Shown: piece after piece, positions 33,230-40,216 of the stretch
Numbering within the stretch: position 1 is the first letter of the stretch
How the letters are laid out: each line of letters starts with the position of its first letter
Source: Prevotella sp. MA2016
Lineage (GTDB): Bacteria > Bacteroidota > Bacteroidia > Bacteroidales > Bacteroidaceae
Direction of reading: 5' to 3'
DNA length: 64,000 nt
NCBI RefSeq assembly: GCF_000619825.1
Contig: NZ_KK211036.1
Span: 615,787 to 679,786, forward strand
The notes under the pieces: generated by a model
Told to the model about the DNA's origin: nothing
Databases searched by the model: none
Seen by the model: the letters and a program-made list of their open reading frames with translations, nothing else
Made by a program: the position numbers and the translations under genes

Positions 33230-34042
33230 ATGCAAAAAATACTTTTTCTACATGGCTTCTATGCCAGTGGCCAGTGTGTGCCAGCAAAGGCTATAAAAGA
33301 GGCTTTTGAAGGACGTGCCGAAGTCATCACACCCGACCTCCCGCTGCATCCAAAAGAAGCCATCGCCTTCATTCGTGAACTCTGCGACCATGAACAGCCT
33401 GACATCATTGTCGGCAACAGCTGTGGCTCCTTCTATGCACAGATGATAGCACCTATCATCGGCGTGCCTGCATTGCTGGGGAATCCACATTTCAAAATGA
33501 CGGAGTTCCTGCAGTCGAGAATCGGAACACAACAGTATAAGTCGCCACGCGCCAACGGCATTCAGAACTTTATCATCGATGAGGCGCTGATTCAGGAATT
33601 CGCAGAACTGGAAGCTGAGCAATTCGCCTGCTGCAACCCATATTACAAGGATCGTATATGGGGCATCTTCGGCGAACAGGACACATTGGCTCATTTCGAA
33701 CCGCTCTTCCTGGAGCACTACAACAACGCATATCATTTCCCTGGCGCACATACGCCCACCGAACAGGAAACAAAAACATGGTATGTGCCCATGATTGAAA
33801 AACTCATGATGACCTATCTAAAAAAGGAAGATTGGATACGTTATTTCCAACACTTCAAGGGCAAGAAATATCGTCTGATTCATAGTGCGTTCGATAGTGA
33901 AACCCAAGAACGTGTCGTCGTTTACCAAGCGCTCTATGGCGACCGCAAATATTGGGTCCGTCCAGAGCGTATGTTCTTCGAAATCATCGAACACGATGGC
34001 AAGCGCTTCAATCGCTTCACCGAAATCAATTGGAAAGAATAA
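33230..34042 (+). CDS. YqiA-like alpha/beta hydrolase fused to DUF1653
   Basis: 270 residues. The first 190 form a small alpha/beta-hydrolase of the YqiA/UPF0227 type: ILFLHGFYASG, nucleophile elbow GNSCGSFYA, acid GEQDTLAHF, and His in FPGAHTPTE. Residues 200-270 match DUF1653 (YFQHFKGKKYRLIHSAFDSE, VVYQALYGDRKYWVRPERMF). Both parts usually occur as separate proteins. An esterase role on an unknown small substrate is likely; the role of DUF1653 is unknown. The frame is driven by promoter cassette copy 2, about 50 bp upstream. Confidence 0.8.
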   Translation: MQKILFLHGFYASGQCVPAKAIKEAFEGRAEVITPDLPLHPKEAIAFIRELCDHEQPDIIVGNSCGSFYAQMIAPIIGVPALLGNPHFKMTEFLQSRIGTQQYKSPRANGIQNFIIDEALIQEFAELEAEQFACCNPYYKDRIWGIFGEQDTLAHFEPLFLEHYNNAYHFPGAHTPTEQETKTWYVPMIEKLMMTYLKKEDWIRYFQHFKGKKYRLIHSAFDSETQERVVVYQALYGDRKYWVRPERMFFEIIEHDGKRFNRFTEINWKE

Positions 34043-34167
34043 AATAATCATCACATGAATCTGGATAGAGCCTCATACGACTTCGGCCTACATCTTAGAC
34101 GCTAAGTTGAAAAAAGCCCGTCATATCCGCCACTTCATGGCTCATCATCATTTCATATATAAACAAG

Positions 34168-34202
34168 AACCCCTGGCCTGCATGAGCAAGCCAGGGGTTT
34201 TC
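34168..34202. terminator. terminator between hydrolase and hsp20
   Basis: AACCCCTGGC / GCCAGGGGTT, 10-bp stem, in a convergent intergenic region. Confidence 0.85.
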
Positions 34203-34224
34203 TACATATTAGGAAGCGTCATCC

Positions 34225-34650
34225 TTATGACACCTCAATGGCCTTCGTCACTTTCTCCTTCGGTTCGGTCTTTGGCATCGTGATGGTCAGGATGCCGTCC
34301 TCAACCTTGGCAGAAATCTTGTCGCGTACCACATCATCCGGAAGAACATAGTTCTGCTCATAATTAGAATAGCTGAACTCACGGCGCAGATAATGACGAT
34401 GACTGTCCTCATGCTTGTGTTCCTGTTTGTTCTCAATAGCGATGGTGAGGTTGCCCTCGTCATTGATACCTACACGGCAATATTCTTTCTTAATGCCTGG
34501 AGCTGCAAGTTCCATGATGTAGGCCTTCTCACTCTCCTTGACATTGACTGCAGGTGCTGTACTGTTGGCACGAGGCATAAAATCAGTGTTAAAGAAATCA
34601 TCAAACATTGTTGGGAACCAACTGTTGCTTTTCATTAATCCGTTCAACAT
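34225..34650 (-). CDS. Hsp20/alpha-crystallin small heat-shock protein
   Basis: 141 residues. The alpha-crystallin domain spans about 38-130 (AVNVKESEKAYIMELAAPGI, RREFSYSNYEQNYVLPDDV, then the AKVEDGILTITMPK strand), with the usual short C-terminal extension. It binds unfolding proteins without ATP. The gene has an exact AGGAGGT Shine-Dalgarno 7 nt before the ATG, which is unusual in this phylum, and a sigma-54-like promoter about 87 bp upstream with phased repeats beyond it. Monocistronic. Confidence 0.95.
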   Translation of the reverse strand: MLNGLMKSNSWFPTMFDDFFNTDFMPRANSTAPAVNVKESEKAYIMELAAPGIKKEYCRVGINDEGNLTIAIENKQEHKHEDSHRHYLRREFSYSNYEQNYVLPDDVVRDKISAKVEDGILTITMPKTEPKEKVTKAIEVS

Positions 34651-34657
34651 AACTTTT

Positions 34658-34664
34658 ACCTCCT
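34658..34664 (-). promoter_or_regulatory. perfect Shine-Dalgarno of hsp20
   Basis: AGGAGGT on the minus strand with a 7-nt spacer to the ATG. Most genes in this window have no such site. Confidence 0.85.
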
Positions 34665-34736
34665 AATTATATTTTTAGTTTAACTTAATTGTTCTTGATC
34701 GCTTCGGCTTATTTGCTTCAGCTTTCACTTACTGAA

Positions 34737-34754
34737 AAGCAAAGTACATGCCTA
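34737..34754 (-). promoter_or_regulatory. sigma-54-like promoter of hsp20
   Basis: AGGCATG-TACT-TTGCT on the minus strand: GG and GC 10 bp apart, two changes from TGGCACG-N4-TTGCW. An alternative reading is a poor TA-C-TTTG -7 box at the same place. Confidence 0.55.
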
Positions 34755-34794
34755 CAGGAAAAAGCGCTCGTTACCTTGTCAAGATGGCAAGGAT

Positions 34795-34887
34795 TTTAAA
34801 CTCGCTTAAACGATACTGACAATCCCTTAAACTCAATTAAACATGACTGACATTTCTTTAAACTCCCTTAAACATTGACCAGAAATT
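34795..34887 (-). repeat. three 31-bp-phased repeats upstream of hsp20
   Basis: [TC]TTAAACTCNNTTAAAC occurs at 34795-34811, 34826-34842 and 34857-34873, a spacing of exactly 31 bp, about three helical turns. They lie roughly 40-120 bp upstream of the hsp20 promoter, where activators of sigma-54 bind. Confidence 0.85.
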
Positions 34888-34897
34888 CTGTCAGTCT

Positions 34898-35191
34898 TCA
34901 GGTCCAAAACTCTTTCTCGCCAGTCTGTTCCATCTCCCCCTGGCACTTGGGACAGATATGTCCGTCCCACACGCGGATTTTGTCGCTGCCGCATTGCAAA
35001 CAGAGCCTACCCACTTCGCTCCTATAGGAAGGCGCCACATCGGCGATAATTCCACCCACAACAATATTCTGGATGGTCTTGCAGTCTGGGCACGACACGG
35101 CACGGATCTCCTGACGGAAGAGCCCACGACCTTCGTACACCTCGGCTTCATAGCCACATTCCCGACAACGATATTTCAGTTTCCAAGCCAT
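34898..35191 (-). CDS. zinc-ribbon protein
   Basis: 97 residues with four CxxC knuckles: CRECGYEAEV, CPDCKTI, CLQCGSDKI and CPKCQGE. These can form two zinc ribbons. The middle is hydrophobic (NIVVGGIIADVAPSY). Likely a small DNA/RNA- or protein-binding factor; the target is unknown. Its ATG overlaps the stop of the DUF1294 gene (TAATG), which suggests coupled translation. Confidence 0.75.
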   Translation of the reverse strand: MAWKLKYRCRECGYEAEVYEGRGLFRQEIRAVSCPDCKTIQNIVVGGIIADVAPSYRSEVGRLCLQCGSDKIRVWDGHICPKCQGEMEQTGEKEFWT

Positions 35192-35454
35192 TATAATAAT
35201 GCAATCAAAGCAATCTGTGCTAAAAATATCAGGGGCAACCCGTACTTGAATTTCAAGTGCATCGTTTTATGGTGCCAGACCTGCATACCTAAGAGTGCGC
35301 CTATAGTACCACCGGCAAAAGCCAGCATCAGGAGAGTGGCTTCAGGTATACGCCATTTTCCTTGCTTGGCTTTCCACTTGTCCCAACCATAGACAAAGAA
35401 GGTTAGGACATTGATGCCAATGAGTATATATATTATCGTCTCTGTCATGCTCAT
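35191..35454 (-). CDS. DUF1294 membrane protein
   Basis: 87 residues with three hydrophobic segments and the DUF1294 signature FFVYGWDKWKAKQGKWRIPE, then LMLAFAGGTIGALLGM and HHKTMHLKF. Small inner-membrane protein of unknown role. A TAACTTTG box at 35463-35470 ends only 9 bp before the ATG, so the transcript is nearly leaderless, or the ATG two codons later (35448) is used. Confidence 0.85.
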   Translation of the reverse strand: MSMTETIIYILIGINVLTFFVYGWDKWKAKQGKWRIPEATLLMLAFAGGTIGALLGMQVWHHKTMHLKFKYGLPLIFLAQIALIALL

Positions 35455-35462
35455 ATCAGGGA

Positions 35463-35470
35463 CAAAGTTA
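35463..35470 (-). promoter_or_regulatory. -7 element before DUF1294 gene
   Basis: TAACTTTG on the minus strand, very close to the start codon. Confidence 0.5.
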
Positions 35471-35533
35471 GTAATAATTGAGAAAATAACGTATTATTTT
35501 GCCATTTATTCAGCTATTATATGTGATTTTTTG

Positions 35534-35541
35534 TAACTTTG
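35534..35541 (+). promoter_or_regulatory. -7 element of the 35.5-37.2 kb operon
   Basis: TAACTTTG, 20 bp before the ATG at 35561. Confidence 0.5.
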
Positions 35542-35560
35542 CCCCCAAAAGGATATAATA

Positions 35561-35770
35561 ATGGAAACATTCTTTCAAGTTCTAGCCGTAATCATCGGTC
35601 CTATTATAGGCATTACAACCGGCATACTCTTAGATAATAAGCGCAAAACGAAAGCGAAAACAAAGGCTAAATCCGCTAATGAAGCAGAAACATATGTGGA
35701 GGCTGTCATCAGAAGAACATTTGGCACCAAAGATGCCATGAAACTGGCTAAACCCATACCCAAAGAATGA
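35561..35770 (+). CDS. small membrane-anchored protein
   Basis: 69 residues: one N-terminal membrane helix (FFQVLAVIIGPIIGITTGIL) and a very basic cytoplasmic part (KRKTKAKTKAKS). Not recognised. The stop overlaps the next start (ATGA), and the gene begins a plus-strand run of five small genes. Confidence 0.65.
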   Translation: METFFQVLAVIIGPIIGITTGILLDNKRKTKAKTKAKSANEAETYVEAVIRRTFGTKDAMKLAKPIPKE

Positions 35771-36105
35771 CACTCCGCGAACTCATAAACTCAGTTGATG
35801 CAGAGCACTATAGCTACTCTCCGCTATTCCAGCAGCTCACCACGACCAAGCCCGAATATGGCACAAATCGTCATATTCAGGTGTCCGAGGCCGATGGTAA
35901 CATCATCGTTTCAGGTGTTCACGTCGGTTCTATGGGCGACATCCTCACCTATAGTATCGATGTTGCCCCAAACCTAAACGTCTCCAAAACACAACTGCTG
36001 GACGCTATCCTAAAGGAACTATCAGCAGACGGTTTCAGCGCTCCAGAACAGCAGGACTTTTGGAATGGCTTCGACGACCTTCAGAAAGCAAAGATTATCA
36101 GATAA
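35767..36105 (+). CDS. hypothetical protein
   Basis: 112 residues, soluble, starting MTLRELINSVDAEHYSYSPL. It has alternating strands (GNIIVSGVHVGSMGDILTYS) and a helical end (FWNGFDDLQKAKIIR). I do not recognise the family. It is coupled to the gene before it by a 4-bp overlap and lies 3 bp before the acetyltransferase. Confidence 0.6.
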   Translation: MTLRELINSVDAEHYSYSPLFQQLTTTKPEYGTNRHIQVSEADGNIIVSGVHVGSMGDILTYSIDVAPNLNVSKTQLLDAILKELSADGFSAPEQQDFWNGFDDLQKAKIIR

Positions 36106-36108
36106 AGT

Positions 36109-36642
36109 ATGGAAAAGAAATGGTATAGTCGCACAGACATAAGCCCGGAGGTGCAGATGATAATGGCAAAGGCTTCGGCAACAGTCAAACAGATGAACAG
36201 CATGACACTGGTTGACTTCAAAGATAAAGAAGCTCTCATTCGAGAGCTGTTAGGAACTGTTGGAAGCGCTCCCTTTGTGGGCGATAATTTTCATTGTGAC
36301 TTCGGACAGAATATCCATGTGGGCAACAATTTCCACGCTGACTATAATTGTACGATGCTCGACCTGGCGGAAATCCGTATCGGAGACAACTGTCTAATAG
36401 GCCCCGACGTTGGTATCTATACCGCAGGACACCGACTGGAGCCGGAAGGTCGCGTTCTTGATGTTTATGGTAGCCCTATTACCATAGGGAACGACGTTTG
36501 GATAGGTGGTCATTCCACCATTTTACCTGGAGTCACCATTGGCGATGGTGCTGTTATAGCCGCAGGTTCTGTGGTAACCAAGGATGTAGCGCCGCGAACA
36601 TTGGTAGCTGGCAACCCTGCTGTATTCAAAAAGAACATATAA
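36109..36642 (+). CDS. sugar O-acetyltransferase (left-handed beta-helix)
   Basis: 177 residues of the maltose/galactoside acetyltransferase type. Hexapeptide repeats run from about residue 60 to the end (VGNNFHADYNCTMLDLAEIR, IGDNCLIGPDVGIYTAGH with the catalytic His, then WIGGHSTILPGVTIGDGAV and AGSVVTKDV). The N-terminal part is shorter than in Maa enzymes but keeps the helical cap. It transfers acetyl from acetyl-CoA to a sugar; the acceptor is unknown. Confidence 0.88.
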   Translation: MEKKWYSRTDISPEVQMIMAKASATVKQMNSMTLVDFKDKEALIRELLGTVGSAPFVGDNFHCDFGQNIHVGNNFHADYNCTMLDLAEIRIGDNCLIGPDVGIYTAGHRLEPEGRVLDVYGSPITIGNDVWIGGHSTILPGVTIGDGAVIAAGSVVTKDVAPRTLVAGNPAVFKKNI

Positions 36643-36653
36643 TAAAGTTTCGA

Positions 36654-36962
36654 ATGACTCTCCCAAAGTTTATCATCACAATGGACGGTGTTTTCCGTCT
36701 GGGAATGGTTGAACAGCATAAGGACTTGCTGCAACCGGGCGACCAATGCATTGGCGGTGGCTACTACGCTTTCGACTTCGTTTCCAACCGCATCATCCTG
36801 GATAGGGAATCTTACGACTTCGGGCGCCCAAAATGGCACCTGCTGGACACGCTGAAGGTACCATCGACATATCGCGGCCTTCGTATCGTTTACAAGTACA
36901 ACGATGGCTTTCATGAAGATTTCAATGTGAGTGAGCAACTACAGATAGAATATTATGACTGA
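36654..36962 (+). CDS. hypothetical protein (paralogous remnant at 42.7 kb)
   Basis: 102 residues starting MTLPKFIITMDGVFRLGMVE, with GGGYYAFDFVSNRIILD and a mixed strand/helix pattern. Not recognised. A fragment of a close relative is on the minus strand at 42670-42801, so the gene has been duplicated nearby. It overlaps the next frame by 8 bp (ATGACTGA). Confidence 0.6.
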   Translation: MTLPKFIITMDGVFRLGMVEQHKDLLQPGDQCIGGGYYAFDFVSNRIILDRESYDFGRPKWHLLDTLKVPSTYRGLRIVYKYNDGFHEDFNVSEQLQIEYYD

Positions 36963-37191
36963 CTACGACTCTATCTGGCGCATGCAGGACGAGATAAGAA
37001 CGGTTGTGAACGCCGTTCTGGGTGAGTGTATCTGGGATCTCAGATATAACGACCACCGCATGGCCATCGAACTGGAGCTATCCATTGCATTGGATGATGA
37101 ACAGGCAAGCGACCTATGCTGCCAGTTCCCCATTGCCGCTGACCATGAAGGCGTCGGCAGCAAAGGTTCGAAATTCACCTTCTATTTATAA
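36955..37191 (+). CDS. hypothetical protein
   Basis: 78 residues starting MTDYDSIWRMQDEIRTVVNA, then WDLRYNDHRMAIELELSIAL. Soluble, acidic, not recognised. The 8-bp overlap with the preceding gene suggests a coupled pair. The end (KGSKFTFYL) is followed at once by gene remnants, so a shortened C-terminus is possible. Confidence 0.55.
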   Translation: MTDYDSIWRMQDEIRTVVNAVLGECIWDLRYNDHRMAIELELSIALDDEQASDLCCQFPIAADHEGVGSKGSKFTFYL

Positions 37192-37228
37192 TTTTTGTGA
37201 CCATCATAGGAGTATAGAAAACAGAGAT

Positions 37229-37315
37229 ATAGCTAGCAACGCAGATTTTGTACAGTATATCGCCTACCTAGTACGCGAAACTTGCAAGGCTCTTCCGAAA
37301 TCAAAGAAGTGTTAA
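37229..37315 (+). pseudogene. TfoX-like gene with middle deleted
   Basis: Reads IASNADFVQYIAYLVRETCK then ALPKSKKC-stop. The first part is like the start of TfoX N-terminal domains (MASNxxFVxYI, here with ATA in place of ATG), the second like the end of such proteins (LV..T..ALP.PK). About 60-80 residues that should lie between are missing. The overlap with the 3' end of the convergent phosphatase gene is 15 bp. Confidence 0.5.
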
Positions 37316-37957
37316 CAGTTCTGCGAAATCGTCAATGATATAGTCAGCACCTGCTGCAGCAAGTGTTTCCCGGCTGCCATTCCCATAGGTCACGCCGCAG
37401 GTTCGAGCACCTGCTCGTGCACCCATCAATATATCTACATCCATATCACCTACAACTAGCGTTTCGCTGGCATCAAAGTGCATCGCCCCCAGTGTTTTCA
37501 GTACTGGCTCTGGTTGTGGCTTCGCCTCTTTGACATCATTTGCTCCAAGCAGCAAAGAAATATAATCAGCTATACCCATCTGCTGTGTCAACTCTGTAAG
37601 CGAATTGCGTGAACGGGAAGAAGCAATCGTAAGCACATATCCTTTCTGATGCAACTTGGCCAGCGTATCAACAACACCTGGAAACGCCTGAGGTTGTATC
37701 TTCTGCAGATTCTCATTGAAGATACGCCTGTATGTTTCAGCACATTGATTGATGAGTTCTTCCTGAATATCAGGAAACAGCGTTCTGAAGCATCCAGCAA
37801 GTGGCAGGCCAATGACGGACGCACATTCATCCTCATGGCGATAAGGCAACTGATGCTCAGCAATGGTCATCTGCATCGTCATCACAATGTTACGTCGGGT
37901 ATCGCCAAGCGTACCGTCAAAGTCGAATATGATCAGCTTAAATTTTGATTGCTCCAT
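37301..37957 (-). CDS. HAD hydrolase, phosphoglycolate phosphatase-like
   Basis: 218 residues. HAD motifs: nucleophile IIFDFDGTLGDT, motif II ASSRSR, Lys in AKPQPEPVLK, and acidic VVGDMDVDILMGARAGARTC. A helical C1 cap lies between motif I and II, as in Gph/PGMB-type enzymes. It removes phosphate from a small metabolite that cannot be named. The start is the ATG at 37957, 22 bp after a TATCTTTG box (37979-37986). Confidence 0.88.
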   Translation of the reverse strand: MEQSKFKLIIFDFDGTLGDTRRNIVMTMQMTIAEHQLPYRHEDECASVIGLPLAGCFRTLFPDIQEELINQCAETYRRIFNENLQKIQPQAFPGVVDTLAKLHQKGYVLTIASSRSRNSLTELTQQMGIADYISLLLGANDVKEAKPQPEPVLKTLGAMHFDASETLVVGDMDVDILMGARAGARTCGVTYGNGSRETLAAAGADYIIDDFAELLTLL

Positions 37958-37978
37958 GTCCCAATATTTTTTTGGCTG

Positions 37979-37986
37979 CAAAGATA
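37979..37986 (-). promoter_or_regulatory. -7 element of the HAD gene
   Basis: TATCTTTG on the minus strand. Confidence 0.5.
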
Positions 37987-38064
37987 CAAAATTTCTCCGA
38001 CTTCATCGAGGTTTTATCCTTTTTTTAATTTTATCGATTTCGTTTGAAATATTTGATTTATCTT

Positions 38065-38095
38065 TTTGTTATCTAATTGATTTTCAGTATCTTTG
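38065..38095 (+). promoter_or_regulatory. promoter before a broken gene
   Basis: TTTG (38065-38068), 19 bp, TATCTTTG (38088-38095). It drives only the remnant at 38121. Confidence 0.65.
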
Positions 38096-38120
38096 CAGCA
38101 GGAACAAAAGTATTACTGCA

Positions 38121-38304
38121 ATGAGTCAAATTTGTATTTATCTGAAGATACCTTCGTATCTCCGACAGTGGTTAATTCATCGACATGGAGGGTATCAAGG
38201 AGGACGGCACCAGCTCTGATACAATCAAAAAGATATACCAGCGCAAGCGGAACAGCTACAAAACCGCTCAAAACAGAAAAAACAAGAAAAATATCCCGAC
38301 TTGA
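38121..38304 (+). pseudogene. broken small gene, ends kept and middle lost
   Basis: The first frame reads MSQICIYLKIPSYLRQWLIH then RHGG and goes out of frame at about 38191. A second frame from 38191 reads GIKEDGTSSDTIKKIYQRKR and ends NIPT-stop at 38304. Together they look like the start and end of one protein joined by an out-of-frame deletion. The family is not recognised with certainty. Confidence 0.5.
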
Positions 38305-38313
38305 CCCGCTGAA

Positions 38314-38352
38314 AGAAAGGGGAGTTGGCTAATTGCTAACTCCTATCTTTCT
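38314..38352. terminator. terminator shared by broken gene and vWA gene
   Basis: GGAGTTGGC-TAATT-GCTAACTCC with outer AGAAAG/CTTTCT pairing, between convergent units. Confidence 0.75.
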
Positions 38353-38382
38353 AAATATTTCTCTTTCTCGAAGCTATCGACT

Positions 38383-39027
38383 TTAGTCGCTTTGCTCGTC
38401 AAAGAACTTACCCTTTGGCATCTCAGTTCGCTCGGCCACGCAGCAGTTGTAGCGTTCTCGGCTACGGCGCTCACGGGCAAACATCGCCTTGGTGCCTTTC
38501 TCATCTTGCTGAAACTCCAGGTGCTCCTCGATGGCAAAAGACTGGGCCATCTCCTCAACATCGAGGTTATCGGTACCAATGAGCGTGAAGGTCCAGTTCT
38601 GTTTCTTCAGCTTCTCAATCATCGTGCGCACCATCTTAAGTGTCCATTCCTCTGAACTATTCTCGTAACCGTCGGTAATGATGGTGACAAGCACATGGTC
38701 ACCTTCTTCTACCTGGGCATTGACCTTGGAGATGCCTTTGCCGATAGCGTCGTAAAGTGGCGTGCCTGCACAAGGATTGTAGGCTTTCCAGGCGATATCC
38801 TTGGTCTTGGCAGCTGGCGTGTTGTCGTAGTGCAACTTGGTATGATCGCTATCAAAAGTGATAAGCGTCACGTACTGCAACTGGGCAGGATACTTCTTCT
38901 GCATCATGCGGATGGTCTGCAAGGTCTCGTTCATGCCTGAGAACGCTTGTTTGCGAATGCACTCCATTGAACCGCTCTCGTCAACAATAATCAAATTGTG
39001 TACTCTTGTAGGAATTAAATCTGTCAT
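38383..39027 (-). CDS. von Willebrand factor A domain protein
   Basis: 214 residues, almost all a single vWA domain. The metal-ion site is intact: DESGSM near residue 17, the Thr in PCAGTPLYDAIG, and TIITDGYENSS. The C-terminal tail is charged (KAMFARERRSRERYN). Resembles TerY-like cytosolic vWA proteins, which take part in protein complexes. It is divergent from the sigma/macro-like fusion gene with 127 bp between, so the two may work together. Confidence 0.88.
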   Translation of the reverse strand: MTDLIPTRVHNLIIVDESGSMECIRKQAFSGMNETLQTIRMMQKKYPAQLQYVTLITFDSDHTKLHYDNTPAAKTKDIAWKAYNPCAGTPLYDAIGKGISKVNAQVEEGDHVLVTIITDGYENSSEEWTLKMVRTMIEKLKKQNWTFTLIGTDNLDVEEMAQSFAIEEHLEFQQDEKGTKAMFARERRSRERYNCCVAERTEMPKGKFFDEQSD

Positions 39028-39154
39028 AATATTAACTATTTTAAAGGGTGAAACTTCATTATTTCGACATGTCTTTATTCCTTTAAAGAAGTTTTTCGGA
39101 AAAAATTAAGCAGTATCGCGTTTTTTTTGTATTTTCGCACCAAAATAAGTAAAT

Positions 39155-40201
39155 ATGTACCATAAGCAACTATCTGACAAGGAGATTCTGAGTGGGTTCC
39201 GACGGGGCGACTCTCACATCATACGCGACTATTTCTACGGCTACCTGGAAATAGGCTATCACATTTTCGACCAGCGTTACCAGCTGAGCGAAAAGCAGAA
39301 TCTCGACTTCTTGTCATTAGCTCATCAGTATGCTATCTTTTTGATGGAGCATGAATGGAAACCGTTAGAGGACCACGCACCTTCCGTCAGTCTGAAGACG
39401 TGGATCATCAACGGATTCCGATTTGTAGTGCTCGACGCGCTGAAATGGTACCATAAGGAATACGGCAGCATCACGTTTGCGGATTACCTGCAGACGTTCG
39501 ATATGTCAAGCAATCTCCGACTGCAGTTCAACAAGATGATAGACGATATGTGCGACCATCTGCCAATGGAGCGCACAGACCGCTTTATCATTATCATGAT
39601 GCTGAAACGTGGATTTAAAGGTAAGGAAGTGGCCATCGAGATGGGCATGACGCCTGCTGCTATTTCTCAGCGCTACAAAAAGCTGAAGGACGAACTCATC
39701 ACCCCATATTTCCGTGAACACTTCGATATGGACTTTGACATGCCGGAAATTATGCCAGAGTTCGAAATGGTCAAGACATGTGCGCTGGAAGAAGCAGCAC
39801 CATTCACAACACCAACAGAAAAGGATATGGAAAAGAAACGTACCACACCGGAGTTTATCACATCACTCCAACCAAACGAGATTTTCGTATTCGGCTCCAA
39901 CCTCCGTGGCATGCATGCTGGAGGTGCAGCCTATGTCGCTTACCGCAATTTCGGGGCCATCATGGGACAGGGCGTAGGTCTGCAGGGACAAAGTTACGCC
40001 ATACCTACGATGCAGGGAGGCGTGGACACTATCCGCCCATACGTGGACGAGTTCATAGAATTCGCCAAGCAGCACCCTACCCTCACTTTCCTGGTGACTC
40101 GCATCGGATGCGGCATAGCTGGCTTTACCGATGAAGATATTGCACCGCTCTTCGAGAAAGCACATACAATAGAGAATATTGTTCTACCTCCCAACTGGTA
40201 A
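39155..40201 (+). CDS. sigma-factor-like domain fused to A1S_2505/macro-like domain
   Basis: 348 residues. Residues 1-190 resemble a divergent sigma-70 family factor: LSDKEILSGFRRGDSHIIRD as a start of region 2, and a region 4-like helix-turn-helix (FKGKEVAIEMGMTPAAISQR). Residues 230-348 match the A1S_2505 phage-type family, a macro-domain-like fold (EIFVFGSNLRGMHAGGAAYV, GVGLQGQSYAIPTMQGGV, TRIGCGIAGFTDEDIAPLF). Internal Met 228 (MEKKRTTPEF) is where free-standing members of that family normally start, so a natural fusion with a possible internal start is likely. The upstream box is poor (TATTTTCG). Confidence 0.75.
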   Translation: MYHKQLSDKEILSGFRRGDSHIIRDYFYGYLEIGYHIFDQRYQLSEKQNLDFLSLAHQYAIFLMEHEWKPLEDHAPSVSLKTWIINGFRFVVLDALKWYHKEYGSITFADYLQTFDMSSNLRLQFNKMIDDMCDHLPMERTDRFIIIMMLKRGFKGKEVAIEMGMTPAAISQRYKKLKDELITPYFREHFDMDFDMPEIMPEFEMVKTCALEEAAPFTTPTEKDMEKKRTTPEFITSLQPNEIFVFGSNLRGMHAGGAAYVAYRNFGAIMGQGVGLQGQSYAIPTMQGGVDTIRPYVDEFIEFAKQHPTLTFLVTRIGCGIAGFTDEDIAPLFEKAHTIENIVLPPNW

Positions 40202-40216
40202 TCTGATAAAAACGCA

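Noticed and set aside
34795..34887. CRISPR-like short array
   Set aside because: Three 17-bp units with 14-bp gaps are far too short, and the gaps are similar to each other.
37197..37217. Second YjbQ-type gene end (VTIIGV-stop)
   Set aside because: Only six residues match; it may be chance, so it is mentioned with the other remnant but not listed as a feature.
38093..38332. 79-codon plus-strand frame
   Set aside because: It is out of phase with the recognisable start and end of the broken gene in the same place and has unlikely composition.
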